A DNA stretch of 64,000 nt from Ciona savignyi (Eukaryota; Chordata; Ascidiacea; Phlebobranchia; Cionidae). The notes below the pieces were generated by a model. It had not been told where the DNA came from, did no database searches, and saw only the letters and a program-made list of their open reading frames with translations. Numbering within the stretch: position 1 is the first letter of the stretch; each line of letters opens with the position of its first letter. The stretch lies in NCBI GenBank assembly GCA_000149265.1, contig CH002917.1, positions 1,710,438-1,774,437 on the forward strand, written 5' to 3'. Below, one piece after another: positions 14,001 through 24,700 of this stretch. A program made the position numbers and the translations under genes.

Positions 14001-14986
14001 GGCGCCCCTTGGTTTTCCCATTCACGAGGATAAACATGAATATCCTATGTCCTATCCTATCCAATACTGTGTCCACTAAGCTGTATCATATTACTCCGCA
14101 GAAGAAAGCCAGCGATTAGACCCAGAGACTGCAGCTCTTGAACTAGAAAGGTTGTTAAATGAAGTAAGTCTGATTTTACTTGTTTTTGAGAACATGAGAA
14201 TATGCAAATAGATTTGGATATTTGTGTTTTATTGCTGTGACTTGAAAAAAAGAGTGTTATCGCATGCGAAATTGTTAGATTACATTGCGCCAATCATTCA
14301 GTTAGTATAAGCTATTTGGTCGCTAGCTAGTCTGTTGTGACCTTGGGCAAGGCACTTAACGGATGTTGCCTGAACCCAGCAGCTGTGAATCATACATAAC
14401 ACACTGCAATAGCTCCGGTAGCCCAACGGTGGGCACGAAATGATCTGACGATTGCTGTGTGTTAACACCCTTGGTTTTCCATTCACATGGATAAAGATGA
14501 ATATCCTATCCTATCCGGTATGTTTATATGATTTACTGGTAGTTTGGATGAGCATTCAGTTTTGGTTCAACCCTTTAATCCACTGTGTTATTGTGATGTC
14601 AATATAAAGACACAACTGACTAGCTAGCAGTTGGATTCGATTCCACAACCTTTCTGTTGCTTTAAGCGCATTAATTTTCATAACATTGAACTAACAAATT
14701 TGCAAATTGTACTTTTTATTATTCTTAGGTTTAAGTTTGTTGTTTTATTTGTGTTTACTGACTTCTGCTTTTGATCTAAGCTTTCACCGTTATTACTGTT
14801 ACAATAAGAGACAAAACAAGCTAAGCCTATGGCCTTGGCGAAATTTTAAAATAAACCTTTCAATATAAATTTATGTAAATTCAACTTTTATTTATCCAGG
14901 AATCAGACTTGCCTGATATTGAAACTGACCACTGTCCCGCGAGAAATATCATGGCAGTCTTACAAATGATACGAAACTCAAGTTGA
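2057..14986 (+). CDS. NIK/MAP3K14-like serine/threonine protein kinase (5' partial)
   Basis: Fourteen exons join in phase to 587 codons and a TGA: 2057-2131, 2346-2542, 3400-3539, 5440-5506, 6176-6257, 6753-6923, 7667-7835, 8645-8810, 9881-10045, 11737-11831, 12386-12491, 13320-13501, 14102-14163, 14900-14986. All introns are GT-AG. Kinase landmarks: glycine loop GMGQYGRVYQA (exon 4), beta-3 lysine FAEKVIP (exon 5), helix C glutamate ENELEIL, catalytic loop HCDIKASN (exon 7), DFG, and GTQIYMSPEV activation segment (exon 8). SDVWSAACFLLNML resembles NIK more than Tpl2/MAP3K8. A conserved-looking C-terminal stretch, PETAALELERLLNE, also recalls the NIK tail. NIK acts in the cytoplasm upstream of IKK in non-canonical NF-kB signalling; that role here is inferred from family. 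Tpl2 is the main alternative (IYMSPEVI and the IP.D.F block are Tpl2-like). The N terminus is missing or unrecognised. Introns hold at least eight SINE copies, a hAT MITE and a minisatellite. Confidence 0.85.
4395..4665. repeat. Diverged fragments related to the terminal part of the 330-bp array
   Basis: Two short blocks of the type TTAGTTTCTGCTTGCAGAA followed by CACTTTGTATAAAATAT (near 4430-4475 and 4553-4600) resemble the terminal segments of the arrays near 1245-1290 and 39245-39295. They lie in kinase intron 3. Too degraded to orient with confidence. Confidence 0.45.
4843..5337. mobile_element. Non-autonomous hAT-type MITE (495 bp) with perfect 8-bp target duplication
   Basis: The element begins CAGCGGTTCCCAAACT and ends with its exact inverse complement AGTTTGGGAACCGCTG. 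It is flanked on both sides by GGCTATGG (4835-4842 and 5338-5345), an intact 8-bp target-site duplication. An 8-bp duplication with CAG...CTG termini is the hallmark of hAT transposons. GC-rich sub-terminal blocks (GGCGCCGC and relatives) occur inside both ends. No transposase is encoded, so it must have been moved by an element elsewhere. It sits in intron 3 of the kinase gene. Confidence 0.9.
5738..6036 (-). mobile_element. tRNA-derived SINE
   Basis: Full-length copy of the dominant SINE in the window, tRNA-like head at the right, ATCCT-type tail at the left. Lies in kinase intron 4. Slightly diverged. Confidence 0.8.
6480..6700 (-). mobile_element. Diverged SINE fragment
   Basis: Blocks matching the SINE body can be recognised (TTACCTC...CCACTGTCAGGTT, CCCATTAATCCACTG) but with many changes. 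Kinase intron 5. Confidence 0.45.
7376..7655 (+). mobile_element. tRNA-derived SINE
   Basis: Head CCGACAGATTAGTCTAGTGG at the left and a CCTAATG tail at the right. The copy lies in intron 6 and ends only about 10 bases before the acceptor of kinase exon 7 at 7667. It lacks part of the head between the A and B boxes. Confidence 0.8.
7855..8152 (+). mobile_element. tRNA-derived SINE
   Basis: Starts 20 bases after the donor of kinase exon 7 (7835/7836), so exon 7 is tightly flanked by SINEs on both sides. Tail ATCCTATCTTATCC at the right. Confidence 0.8.
8325..8624 (-). mobile_element. tRNA-derived SINE
   Basis: Tail GGATAGGATATTCATG at the left, tRNA-like head ending in ACCAGACTAACC at the right, about 20 bases before the acceptor of kinase exon 8 (8645). 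Confidence 0.8.
9413..9866. repeat. Minisatellite of 15-18-bp units in kinase intron 8
   Basis: About two dozen tandem copies of ACAAGTATCG followed by a run of 5-8 T, with occasional single-base variants (CAAATATCG, TATTG, TATCC, AAGGATCG). Degenerate units precede it from about 9413. The array ends 14 bases before the AG acceptor of exon 9 at 9880, so it overlaps the expected branch-point and polypyrimidine region. Varying T-run lengths shift the frame, so the long ORFs through it are not coding. Confidence 0.95.
10078..10375 (+). mobile_element. tRNA-derived SINE, best-preserved head
   Basis: This copy shows the pol III internal promoter most clearly: an A box TAGTCTAGTGG at 10087-10097 and a B box GGTTCGAAACC at 10131-10141, the normal tRNA spacing. 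It is followed by a tRNA-unrelated body and a tail of ATCCTATCCTATCC. This defines the family as a tRNA-derived SINE. Ciona is known to carry composite SINEs of this kind; I could not check which named family it is. Confidence 0.88.
12950..13202 (-). mobile_element. tRNA-derived SINE, diverged
   Basis: Kinase intron 11. Body blocks GGTTACCATGGCTATTGCAG and CCCATTAATCCGCTG and a degraded head are visible; the tail is largely lost. Confidence 0.7.
13980..14072 (+). mobile_element. SINE 3' fragment
   Basis: Only the last third of the SINE (from the AACCCGACGG block to TATCCTATCC) is present, in kinase intron 12, ending about 30 bases before exon 13. Confidence 0.75.
14313..14517 (+). mobile_element. 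SINE fragment lacking the tRNA head
   Basis: Begins TGGTCGCTAGCTAGTC and runs to the TATCCTATCC tail; a short internal deletion removes part of the ACCAAATTGAAGGAAC block. Kinase intron 13. Confidence 0.75.
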
Positions 14987-15534
14987 AACCTTAACACAGG
15001 TATGGTTTGCATCTATTCCTTTAACCTATATAGGACAGGATATTCTAGTTTCATTCCTGTAAATGGTAAAAATCAAGAGGCATTATTACACGGACAATCG
15101 TCAGATTAGTTCGCGTGATGTAAACAGCTTTCAGATACCCAATTTTTAAACTCGGACACTGTTTAACGCTATGGCAACAGGCACTGAAATACCTACAACT
15201 ACACCAACTACCAGAAGTCGTTTCACTGATGCAATTACAGTGTGTTGAATACGATAAAATACAATTTAGTTATTCTTTCACCCTTTAAACCAATTCGTTT
15301 AATAAACTTAATACATTTAACTGGAAAATATCACCAGTATAGTTTGACCAAAGCATTTTTACTTTTAGCAACCAAATTTAAAAAGACTTTATTGTAAAAA
15401 AAACATGGTTGTTTCTTAAAGTAGTGTCCTACAAATGTTAACTGGTGGTTAACACTATAATTTAAATTATTCTTTTTTTCTTTTTGCTAATGTGCTTTCT
15501 AAACCTTGAAAATAATGTTAATGCAAGTTTGAAA

Positions 15535-16216
15535 NNNNNNNNNNNNNNNNNNNNNNNNNNNNNNNNNNNNNNNNNNNNNNNNNNNNNNNNNNNNNNNNNN
15601 NNNNNNNNNNNNNNNNNNNNNNNNNNNNNNNNNNNNNNNNNNNNNNNNNNNNNNNNNNNNNNNNNNNNNNNNNNNNNNNNNNNNNNNNNNNNNNNNNNNN
15701 NNNNNNNNNNNNNNNNNNNNNNNNNNNNNNNNNNNNNNNNNNNNNNNNNNNNNNNNNNNNNNNNNNNNNNNNNNNNNNNNNNNNNNNNNNNNNNNNNNNN
15801 NNNNNNNNNNNNNNNNNNNNNNNNNNNNNNNNNNNNNNNNNNNNNNNNNNNNNNNNNNNNNNNNNNNNNNNNNNNNNNNNNNNNNNNNNNNNNNNNNNNN
15901 NNNNNNNNNNNNNNNNNNNNNNNNNNNNNNNNNNNNNNNNNNNNNNNNNNNNNNNNNNNNNNNNNNNNNNNNNNNNNNNNNNNNNNNNNNNNNNNNNNNN
16001 NNNNNNNNNNNNNNNNNNNNNNNNNNNNNNNNNNNNNNNNNNNNNNNNNNNNNNNNNNNNNNNNNNNNNNNNNNNNNNNNNNNNNNNNNNNNNNNNNNNN
16101 NNNNNNNNNNNNNNNNNNNNNNNNNNNNNNNNNNNNNNNNNNNNNNNNNNNNNNNNNNNNNNNNNNNNNNNNNNNNNNNNNNNNNNNNNNNNNNNNNNNN
16201 NNNNNNNNNNNNNNNN
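15535..16216. other. Assembly gap (682 N)
   Basis: Run of N. ORFs reported through it on either strand are artefacts of unknown bases. Confidence 0.99.
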
Positions 16217-16572
16217 AAAAAGTGCATGTACATAATACACGGGTTTTTATCAACTTCAAAAAAAAGATTTTTTTATATTTTTATACCTATTGAGTGTCTC
16301 TGTGTGTAGCGCTTTATACATCACCATATAATTCATCAAACTGTCATCTCTATGCATTTGCAAATCAAAAATATTTTTCAAATTATTTTAACAAATCACG
16401 TTTTAATTAGATTCATCATTTGTGCTTTAAATTTTAAGAGGTTTTACTGTAACAAACCTTTTTTATGTTCCACATATTGCACTTAATTCCTGCCAACATG
16501 GTCGGTTCTAATCGTTGTTCCAAATAAAATTCGTGATGTTTTGGACTTCTTGTATGTGCTTATAGACGTACG

Positions 16573-16864
16573 ATAGGATAGGATATTCATGTTTATCCCC
16601 GTAAATGGGAAAACCAAGGGGGTTAACACACGGGAAATCGTCAGATCACCTCGCGCCCATCGTCGGGTTACCGGAGCTATTTCAGTGTTGTTGTGTATGA
16701 TTCAGACGTTCATTTAATTTAGTACAACCCATTAACCCGCAAGGTCCAGGCAATGTCCGTAAAGTGCCTTGCCCATGGACAAAACCGACTAGCTAGGGAC
16801 CAGTTTCGAACCTGCAACCTTTCGATTAAAAGGCGACGCACTTAACTGCCAGTCTAACCGGCCA
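16573..16864 (-). mobile_element. tRNA-derived SINE
   Basis: Near full-length intergenic copy, tail GGATAGGATATTCATG at the left and head ending GTCTAACCGGCCAG at the right. Confidence 0.85.
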
Positions 16865-17122
16865 GAAAAAATGGCTCCGAGACTTGTTTCCGGGCTTGTT
16901 AACACGCATTGATGGATCGTTAAAAACCGACATTTCTAATGCTACCGAGTGCTTACAACCGGAAGTAATGCGCTGTATTGTCTACTTTTAGTAAGTGTTG
17001 TGTATGTGAACCCGTTTAATTTAGGTTGTGGTTTAAAATACGATGATTAGGATAGGATATTTACTTAATAAGTGTTAATTCCTCTTTATTTTCGGTTAAT
17101 ACCAGTGGTTTAAAATACGTAG

Positions 17123-17466
17123 ATAAGGATTGGGTATTTATGTTAATTCCCTTGATTGGGAAGCTTAAGGGGAATTATCACACGGGCATTCTTCAGATTT
17201 GCTCGCTAGTACGTAAGGGAACGTTCTTACTCGAATTGTCTTCAGATTACCTTGCACCCAATGCTGGGTCACCGGAGATATTGCAGGGTGTTTTATACGA
17301 TATAGACGTTCCTTCAATTTAGCCCAATAATCAAGTGAGTTCAGGCAATGCTCGCTGAGTGCCATGCCCGAAGACACAGGCAACAGGTTTCGATCCGGCA
17401 CCTCTTTGGCTGAAAGGCGACGCAATAATCCACCAAAGGCGACGCACTAATCCACCAAGCTATTCA
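17123..17466 (-). mobile_element. tRNA-derived SINE, diverged
   Basis: Older copy with a partly duplicated internal block: ACACGGGCA and CTTCAGATT occur near 17180, and TTCAGATTACC again near 17240. The head GGCTGAAAGGCGACGCA is also partly repeated. Confidence 0.65.
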
Positions 17467-18777
17467 GTCGGGATAAATTGTGTTGTATAGTCAATGCGGT
17501 AAGCTCACAGCCAAGCCTTATAAATTAAGCAGTAAATTCCGGATATATATATGAAAACAACAGCAAAAGATAAATTCTAGCTTAGTTAAAGACCTTATTA
17601 CAAAGGCAATCGTCAGATTACCTCGCAACCCACTACCGGTTTTCCAATCACTACTTATTGGCACATAACACTACCACCCATTCTTAACGAACACGGTTTC
17701 ACTGCAGCTGTTAACACATATGCATTTTTTTATAATTTTTTTGTTAATTTGTTTTCAACGAATCGTTTTTTTCGTATTTTTCCGTTTACCCCTCAACAAC
17801 ATTATTATGAATGACGCATCTACTTAAGGGGATTTTTTAATATTAAAAAAGCGCAACCGGAAACTTTCCAGCAAACGACCGGAGCGCCGTTATCCGAATT
17901 GAGAAAATAACATTGGCCGTCAGACCTAAACATTAAGATTCGATCACCTTGTTGTAAACAATCGTGATTGTGCTCATTTAAATGCGTGACGTTTAATCAG
18001 ACAGCTTCATAATGATGTTCTTTATCATTCTATACTTTACCGAAACCAGTCCGGGATTTACAATTAATTTTAATTTATTAGTTTAAACAAGTTTTTATGT
18101 AGTCTTGTATGAACAAAAAGCAGTTTAAAAAGCAAGATAACTTATTTTGTAAAGAGACAGAATTAAAAAATCGGTTGACTTTGATTTAAAGTGAATCGTA
18201 TTTTTATAGAGAGTCTATCATATATTTAGTTAGAACATATGCGCAGTTAAATTACGACGCAGTGTTCTTTAGCGCAGGGGAAATCAGCGCTAGACAAGAA
18301 ATTCCGATTCGTCTGCAGCACAAACCAAATTTTACGCAACTGACCTAATTCACGCCCCCCGGAAGGAAATTACATCTTGTCCTTTTGCTCACGCATTCTT
18401 CTAACTGTAAACATAAATTGGTTCCAAAATACACATCCGATTTGTTTGATTGAAATCTAATTTAACTCTTAACCTCTTTCGAGACATTTTATCTAACATT
18501 ATTTGGTCCATTTTGTCGGTTTATTTAAATGTAGTAAATTGGTTTTAATAAATTTCAATATTAAATCTTTACCTTTACAGACTTAGGTAGTCTACTTAAA
18601 AAAATCCGATTTTAAGAAAAGAAAGCATGCTAAGAGTTTGCTTGTAAGTGAAAAATTTGCATTTTCTTAGTATACCTATATATAAGTACCCTCTATAAAA
18701 AGGGTAATAAATATGTATTTAACATTACAGAGCTCTGTTCTGCATTTGTGTCTTCGTTTCGAATATTCCAAACAGTC

Positions 18778-21700
18778 ATGGCCAACCTTGCGGGTGTAAG
18801 TAGACTTAAATTTCGAGTTTTAATTGTTAGTTTCCTGTTTTATTTTTAATTATATTTTATAGTATCCACATAAAAGCTTTTGATCACGCAAATGAGCAAC
18901 GAACTACTGGGAATCTCTGAAACCGTTGTATAGTTTATAGTTCATGAGCTAACCTGCCAGACAAGATTTTCAGCCAGCCATACACATAGCGATTTAACAT
19001 TTAATATGTGATTTTATGTTATTAATTTGCACATTTACAGCCGGTTGTACTGATTGTTCATTCTGTGGTGCTGCAACGCCGACAAATTGTCGGTTATCAA
19101 GTGTTATCAGACGTTCTTGCCCGAGGGGGTGTGGTTTTTGTGGACCAAATGCAGGTATGAGGTTATGGGATTAGAAACTTTAAACGGTATCGTTTCTGTA
19201 GCACGACTTATTTATATATTACATGTTCATAAATGCACCGAGTGGCGAATTATGTAAAGGGCTTTAAAATACGAGCAATTGTCGTAGTGACCAGTTACGG
19301 ACCTGCAATCATTTAGCCGAAAGCCGACGCACTAATTAACCAAGCTAATTGGGCAGACAGTATTATCAGCAAAATTCGCAACCCTGGTTCTTTGTAAAAT
19401 ATTGGTACATTATCACACGATTTTCCTTAGACAACCCGTACCGATTTTGGTTGATATGCCTGTTTTTGTTGCATTTCGGTCATTAAACTATTGGATTGTT
19501 AACAGAGACAGTCGTATGGTTAAAGCGACCGATTCACATACATAAATTAAAATCAATAAGCTATATTTACCAATTGGTACATTGCTGAATAGAAACTTGA
19601 ACCGGCACTAAATAGAAAAAAGACACATAAAACGCTTCGGCGAGCCCCCAAACTGCAAAGTAGTTAACACGACTTTTTACTTTGACTAATATTGTTGACA
19701 ATGACAGACTGTACCAGACTGAACTGCAACCAACGTTGTGTTGGGGAGAACGGACGATACAGATGCGATTGTTATCCAGGATATGAGTTGAGCGTGGCAG
19801 GGGGGAATGTATGCATAGGTAATGTATAAATTATGATGCCACACTTAATCACAATGGTATATTTTACCTACCGTATACTGCGGTTTTAATGTGGCGATAA
19901 AAATAAAAATACATCCTTGAAGGCTGGCAAAACTGGAGGAATTACGAAACGCCACTTTATAACTTTTAATACTACGTAAGAACGTTTTATTTATTAGGTG
20001 AGGTAGTCACATCCCCGTATTATGGGTTATCTAATCTTGTCAATCTGTTTTCTAACTAGATATAGACGAATGTGCCCGGAACAGCAGTATCTGCCCTGAC
20101 CCAACCACTCCGTTTTGTGCCAACATTGCCGGTGGCTACACTTGCAGTGGTTGCGCTAATCAAGCCGGATCGATATGGAGTTATTATCGAAGAAAAGAAT
20201 GCTGTGAGATTGATACTTCACCAGGTGAGCTGGTTTCGTTGTTATTTGCAGGTAAAGTCTGTATGAGTATCGGTCGCATTAACCATTCGGCCACACGACC
20301 GTACAGTTTAAAATGTTTTTTTTTAGGTTTTTTTAACCGAGCCAAGTTTCGAACCCATGGCGGGCTAGTTACTCAGACCGTTTTGGTATAGGAGTAGGTA
20401 TATGTATCGGTCGCGTTAGTAATTCGGCCACAGAGTTTGTTAGTTCAATTAACTTACTCGCTTTAGAAAGGATAACAGCTAGTAAAAACAAATTTACATT
20501 TCTAAGACGTTTCAGTAGAAACATTGCGTCATTTTCGATCACCAATGGTGGATTTGTGACCATTGTTCCTTTCTAATGCGAAATTGTTATAATTGGTTAT
20601 GTGATATTCCAAACAGCTAGCAAATCACTGAAATTTAGTAATTTGTTTTAAGACGCACAAGTAATGTTAAGTAATAAAATTGACTCCGTTTTTTCGACAA
20701 TGTTCACGCAATGTTGTGTAAGATGCTCTTGGTTTAATGGTCTCCACGTTATCCCACGGTATTTACATAACAGTATTTTTTACAAATGGGAAACCGTACT
20801 TAGTGAACCTTGACACCATGATTTATTATTTACTAGTTTTTTGACGTAAAACAGTGGATTTTTTTCTAGCCTGAGAAACAAAGATAAAACTTTAAAATTT
20901 TGGTTAGCGAGCCAGATATTGTATTGCGTCACGATTAAGCCAAATGCACTGCTGGACGCGACAATGTTTTATCACAATTCAACCAGTCAAATTTAACATT
21001 TCTGTTTTTGGGTTTATAGGTTTTAAATGCGGGAGAAACAACGCTATTGGTCCACCAGTGGATTTGGAGGCACGAATTGTGGGTGGTGAGATGGCTAAAG
21101 TGGGCCGTTGGCCGTGGATGGTACATGCATTATAGTTTGATTTTACTATTTTCTCTTTCTATTGTAAGGTGCCAGGGTAGGGGATAGGATAGGATATTCA
21201 TGTTTACCCCTGTGAATGGGAAAACCAAGGGGGTTAACACACGAGCAATGGTCAGATTACCTCGCGCCCATCGTCGGGTTACCGGAGCTATTGCAGTGTG
21301 TTGTATATGATGGACACATTCCTTCAATTTGGTAGAACCCATTAATCCGCTGGTGCTAATTATTAAATTATATCAATTACTGCCGTTTTATAAATACTGG
21401 GTTGGGCTCTTAAAATATTAATTTTAAAGATTTAAAACTATATTTCTGTACACGTAGCCTAAAATAGTTTTTATACACATACTTAGTCGCTGATATACCA
21501 AGCTTGCCATCGGCAAAATTAAACTATTTTAAGGTCTCATAATAAACCCATTATCATCAAAATATTGTATTTGGGTTGGGTTAAAGTAAGTGAGAAATGA
21601 GGAAAGTAGGGACGAAAGGGTGGTTAGTGATAGCGGTTAGTTTTGAGGTTGAGATTACTGTTTAAAATAGGGTTAAAATTCGTTTTCATGGGGGGGGTGT

Positions 21701-24700
21701 AAAATTCGTTTTCATAGTTTTAGTGAGAAGTTTTCCTCCTTCACTGCTTTTCTTTTCACTTTTTCTCCTTTGAGCTTAAACCAAAGCCAAGTCGTTACCT
21801 AAATTAAAACCCCTATCCTAAGATACTCAATTTTAACTTTTTAACAAATTCTTATTCTCACGGTAACTATGTAGTTTAGGAAGTTCAACCCAAAATAACA
21901 ATGTTAACCATTTTCTTTTAATATCGTGAATTATGGCGCTTAATTATCAGCAATATTTTAGTCCTTGCTGGTAATAAGCATATGTTTGTCTGGCCCGTTG
22001 GTCTAGCGGTTAAGTGCGTCGCCTTTCAATCGAAAGGTTGCAGGTGCGAAACTGGTTGCTAGCTAGTCGGTTGTGTTCTTGGGCAAGGCACTTTACGGAC
22101 ATTGCCCGAATGCAGCGGATTAATAGGTTCTACCAAATTGAAGGAACGTGTCTATCATATACAACACACTGCAATAGCTCCGGTAACCCGACGGTGGGCG
22201 CGAGGTGATCTGACGATTGCCCGTGTGTTAACCCCCTTGGTTTTCCCACTCACGGGGATAAACATGAATATTCTATCCTATGTGTTGTATCCTTTTACTT
22301 CGTGGTTGTACCTTATAATATCGAAAAATTGTATTTTCCAGTAAAACAACTTTATTTATTTCCAGGCATTAGTTGAAGTACCAAATCGGGAGATCTGCGG
22401 TGGCAGTTTAATAGACCCAAACTGGATTCTTACCGCGGCACACTGCGTCCCGTAAGCTCCGTTGATATTTGAAATAAAAATACAAGAATCTTTTTATAAG
22501 TTGCTTAAAAATTAACGCAATTGTATGTCACAAATTATTCCACACTGTGTATTAAACAGCAGTGCCGATTTACTATACGATAAAGAGGAATGTGCCTGAA
22601 AACCACGCGTTTGGGACTCGGGCATTAGCACATGGCCTATATGTGACGATAGCCTATATTAAAGCCCCCTACTCCACTTAAATATTATATCTTATACGGC
22701 ACATGATTGTTGACATATTGTACACTATGCAGAACCGACATTGCAGACGGACTAACAGTTACACTTGGAGTAAACAATTTAGCTGATGCTACAAATGTAC
22801 ACAGACAACGCATTGTGGCTAATCAGGTTTGTACACATAGAGGTTTTCGCAATAATTACGATTCTATTTTCTTAAAGCGGGATCTGCAGACTTGATTGTG
22901 GGCTAGCGGAGATGTTTTTTTAAATAACCATCAGACGTTCACTGCAATAAAACAAAGCTTTTTTTACCAGAACATAAGCGTGTGAACATGGTGCCCCACA
23001 TTTAAAGTATATTATTACACTAAATTTGGTCGTTATTAGCTTCACCAAGTGCTAGACATAACCGACAAGCCTACGTCTAGTTCCGATCACACATTTAGCT
23101 TGACCGGATTAGAAGGCAGAGCGAAGGACAATTAAGAATTCTAGGTTATAATCTAATTGTTATTCGGCTAACTACAAATCCTACCACCAGTATACGATGT
23201 ACCAGTTAACAGTCGGTGTTGGTATACCCACTTAATACGCTTTAACAATTTCCGTTAATAATTACAGATGATCATTCACGAAGCTTTCAATTCAACTACC
23301 CTTGAGAACGATATAGCTTTGATTCGATTATCCACCCCTGCCCTGCTTGGAACATACGTTAATACAATTTGCTTACCAAAAGCACAAACCCCAGCAGACG
23401 GAGAAAAATGCTGGGCAACTGGTTTTGGAGCCACGAGTGAGTCTTTGTGTTCACTGTATACAAGGGTGGTTTGATGTAATCTATGTGTGATTTTTTTACT
23501 GAGCCAAGTTTCGAACCATAGATGGATCGTCACCAGGACCGTTTTTTTGTATAAAAGTCGGTATATGTATCGGTTGCGTTAACCATTCGGCCACACGACC
23601 GTAAATGTATGTGTGAATTGAAAACAGTTTGTTCATACTTTTCCCTGAGGCGCCATTGATTGCAATAACTCAGCAGCTCGCTAAATTAATTTGAAGACAC
23701 AAAAACAGGAATTTTTGGAAATATTGTTACCGCTTTAAGTTTACAAATAATAAATTTGTTACAGAATTTGGTAGAACCAGCTCTACCATAATTATTCTAC
23801 AAGAAGTTGACTTGCCTATCGCAGACACACAGGCTTGTGCTAGAGCTTACCAGAACCAAAGTAAACAGGTTAATCCAACGTCGATGTTGTGCGCGGGTGA
23901 TGCGATCGGACAAAAGGATACATGTCAAGGTAAGAATGATGGTAGCGATACGTTAGGATACTCATGTTTTAAGTATGAGGTATTTTTTATTTTATTAAGG
24001 GCATATATTACGTCTATTACGGTAGCGTATTACGGGGCGTCTATTACGGTAGCGTCTACAAAGTATATTTTCTAAATTGCCTAACTGACCTGGTACCGAT
24101 TGATTTCTGTCTAACCACGTTTCGGTTGTTCCCCCGACTTGTTTCTAACGCGCCCATTTCGGAGCTAATACCGATTGCGATTTTGTGTTGACTGCATTGC
24201 TTATTTAAATCTCTTTAATTTACCGGCGATCCACAGGTGACCGAATAGGAAAACTAATAAATATAAATGAATTTGAACTATTGAATAAAGATTAAGATTA
24301 TTATGCTTATGACGGTTAAGCTTATGACGGTAATAAAAAATGTTGGATTTGAAATAGTCGAATCGGAGATTTTTCATGTAGGGGAAAAGTGGGTAAAATG
24401 GGCCACGTGGGTAAAATGGGCCCCCTCCAATTTTCAATATATTTTGAAGAATAAAATTTGCTGCGAGAACCAGTGTCAGTATATTAAATTATGGAATCTC
24501 CAAACCAAAGTTTGAGCGTGAAATCACCAAACTCAATGTTTTCTGTAGCTATTTCGGTTTGAGAAGGTCTGAATATAAATTTGCAATTTTTGTTTTCTGC
24601 TAATATATAATAGAAAAGATTAAATACTAAAATAACTTTTACTGTAGTTAAATAGAACTATATAGCCTAGACCTACTTTTACTGGTAGTAATAAAATTTC

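Larger units (their letters stand above)
14987..18777. other. Intergenic region between kinase and protease A, with assembly gap
   Basis: Holds a weak SINE fragment (about 15030-15115), a 682-base run of N (15535-16216), two SINEs and otherwise AT-rich sequence. The first AATAAA after the kinase stop is near 15301. A possible splice acceptor ATTTAACATTACAG (18717-18730) lies 47 bases before the protease A ATG and could serve 5' UTR splicing or spliced-leader trans-splicing, which is known in Ciona. No other gene was recognised. Confidence 0.5.

Noticed and set aside
15462..16293. Long ORFs on both strands
   Set aside because: They are made of the N gap at 15535-16216.
16573..16864. tRNA gene
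   Set aside because: A and B boxes in these heads belong to repeated SINEs with long non-tRNA bodies and no intact cloverleaf was seen.
22102..22344. Recurrent ~60-135-aa ORFs with [20 protein letters not shown]
   Set aside because: Translations of the SINE on either strand (for example at 5721, 21130, 27327, 43273); no gene.
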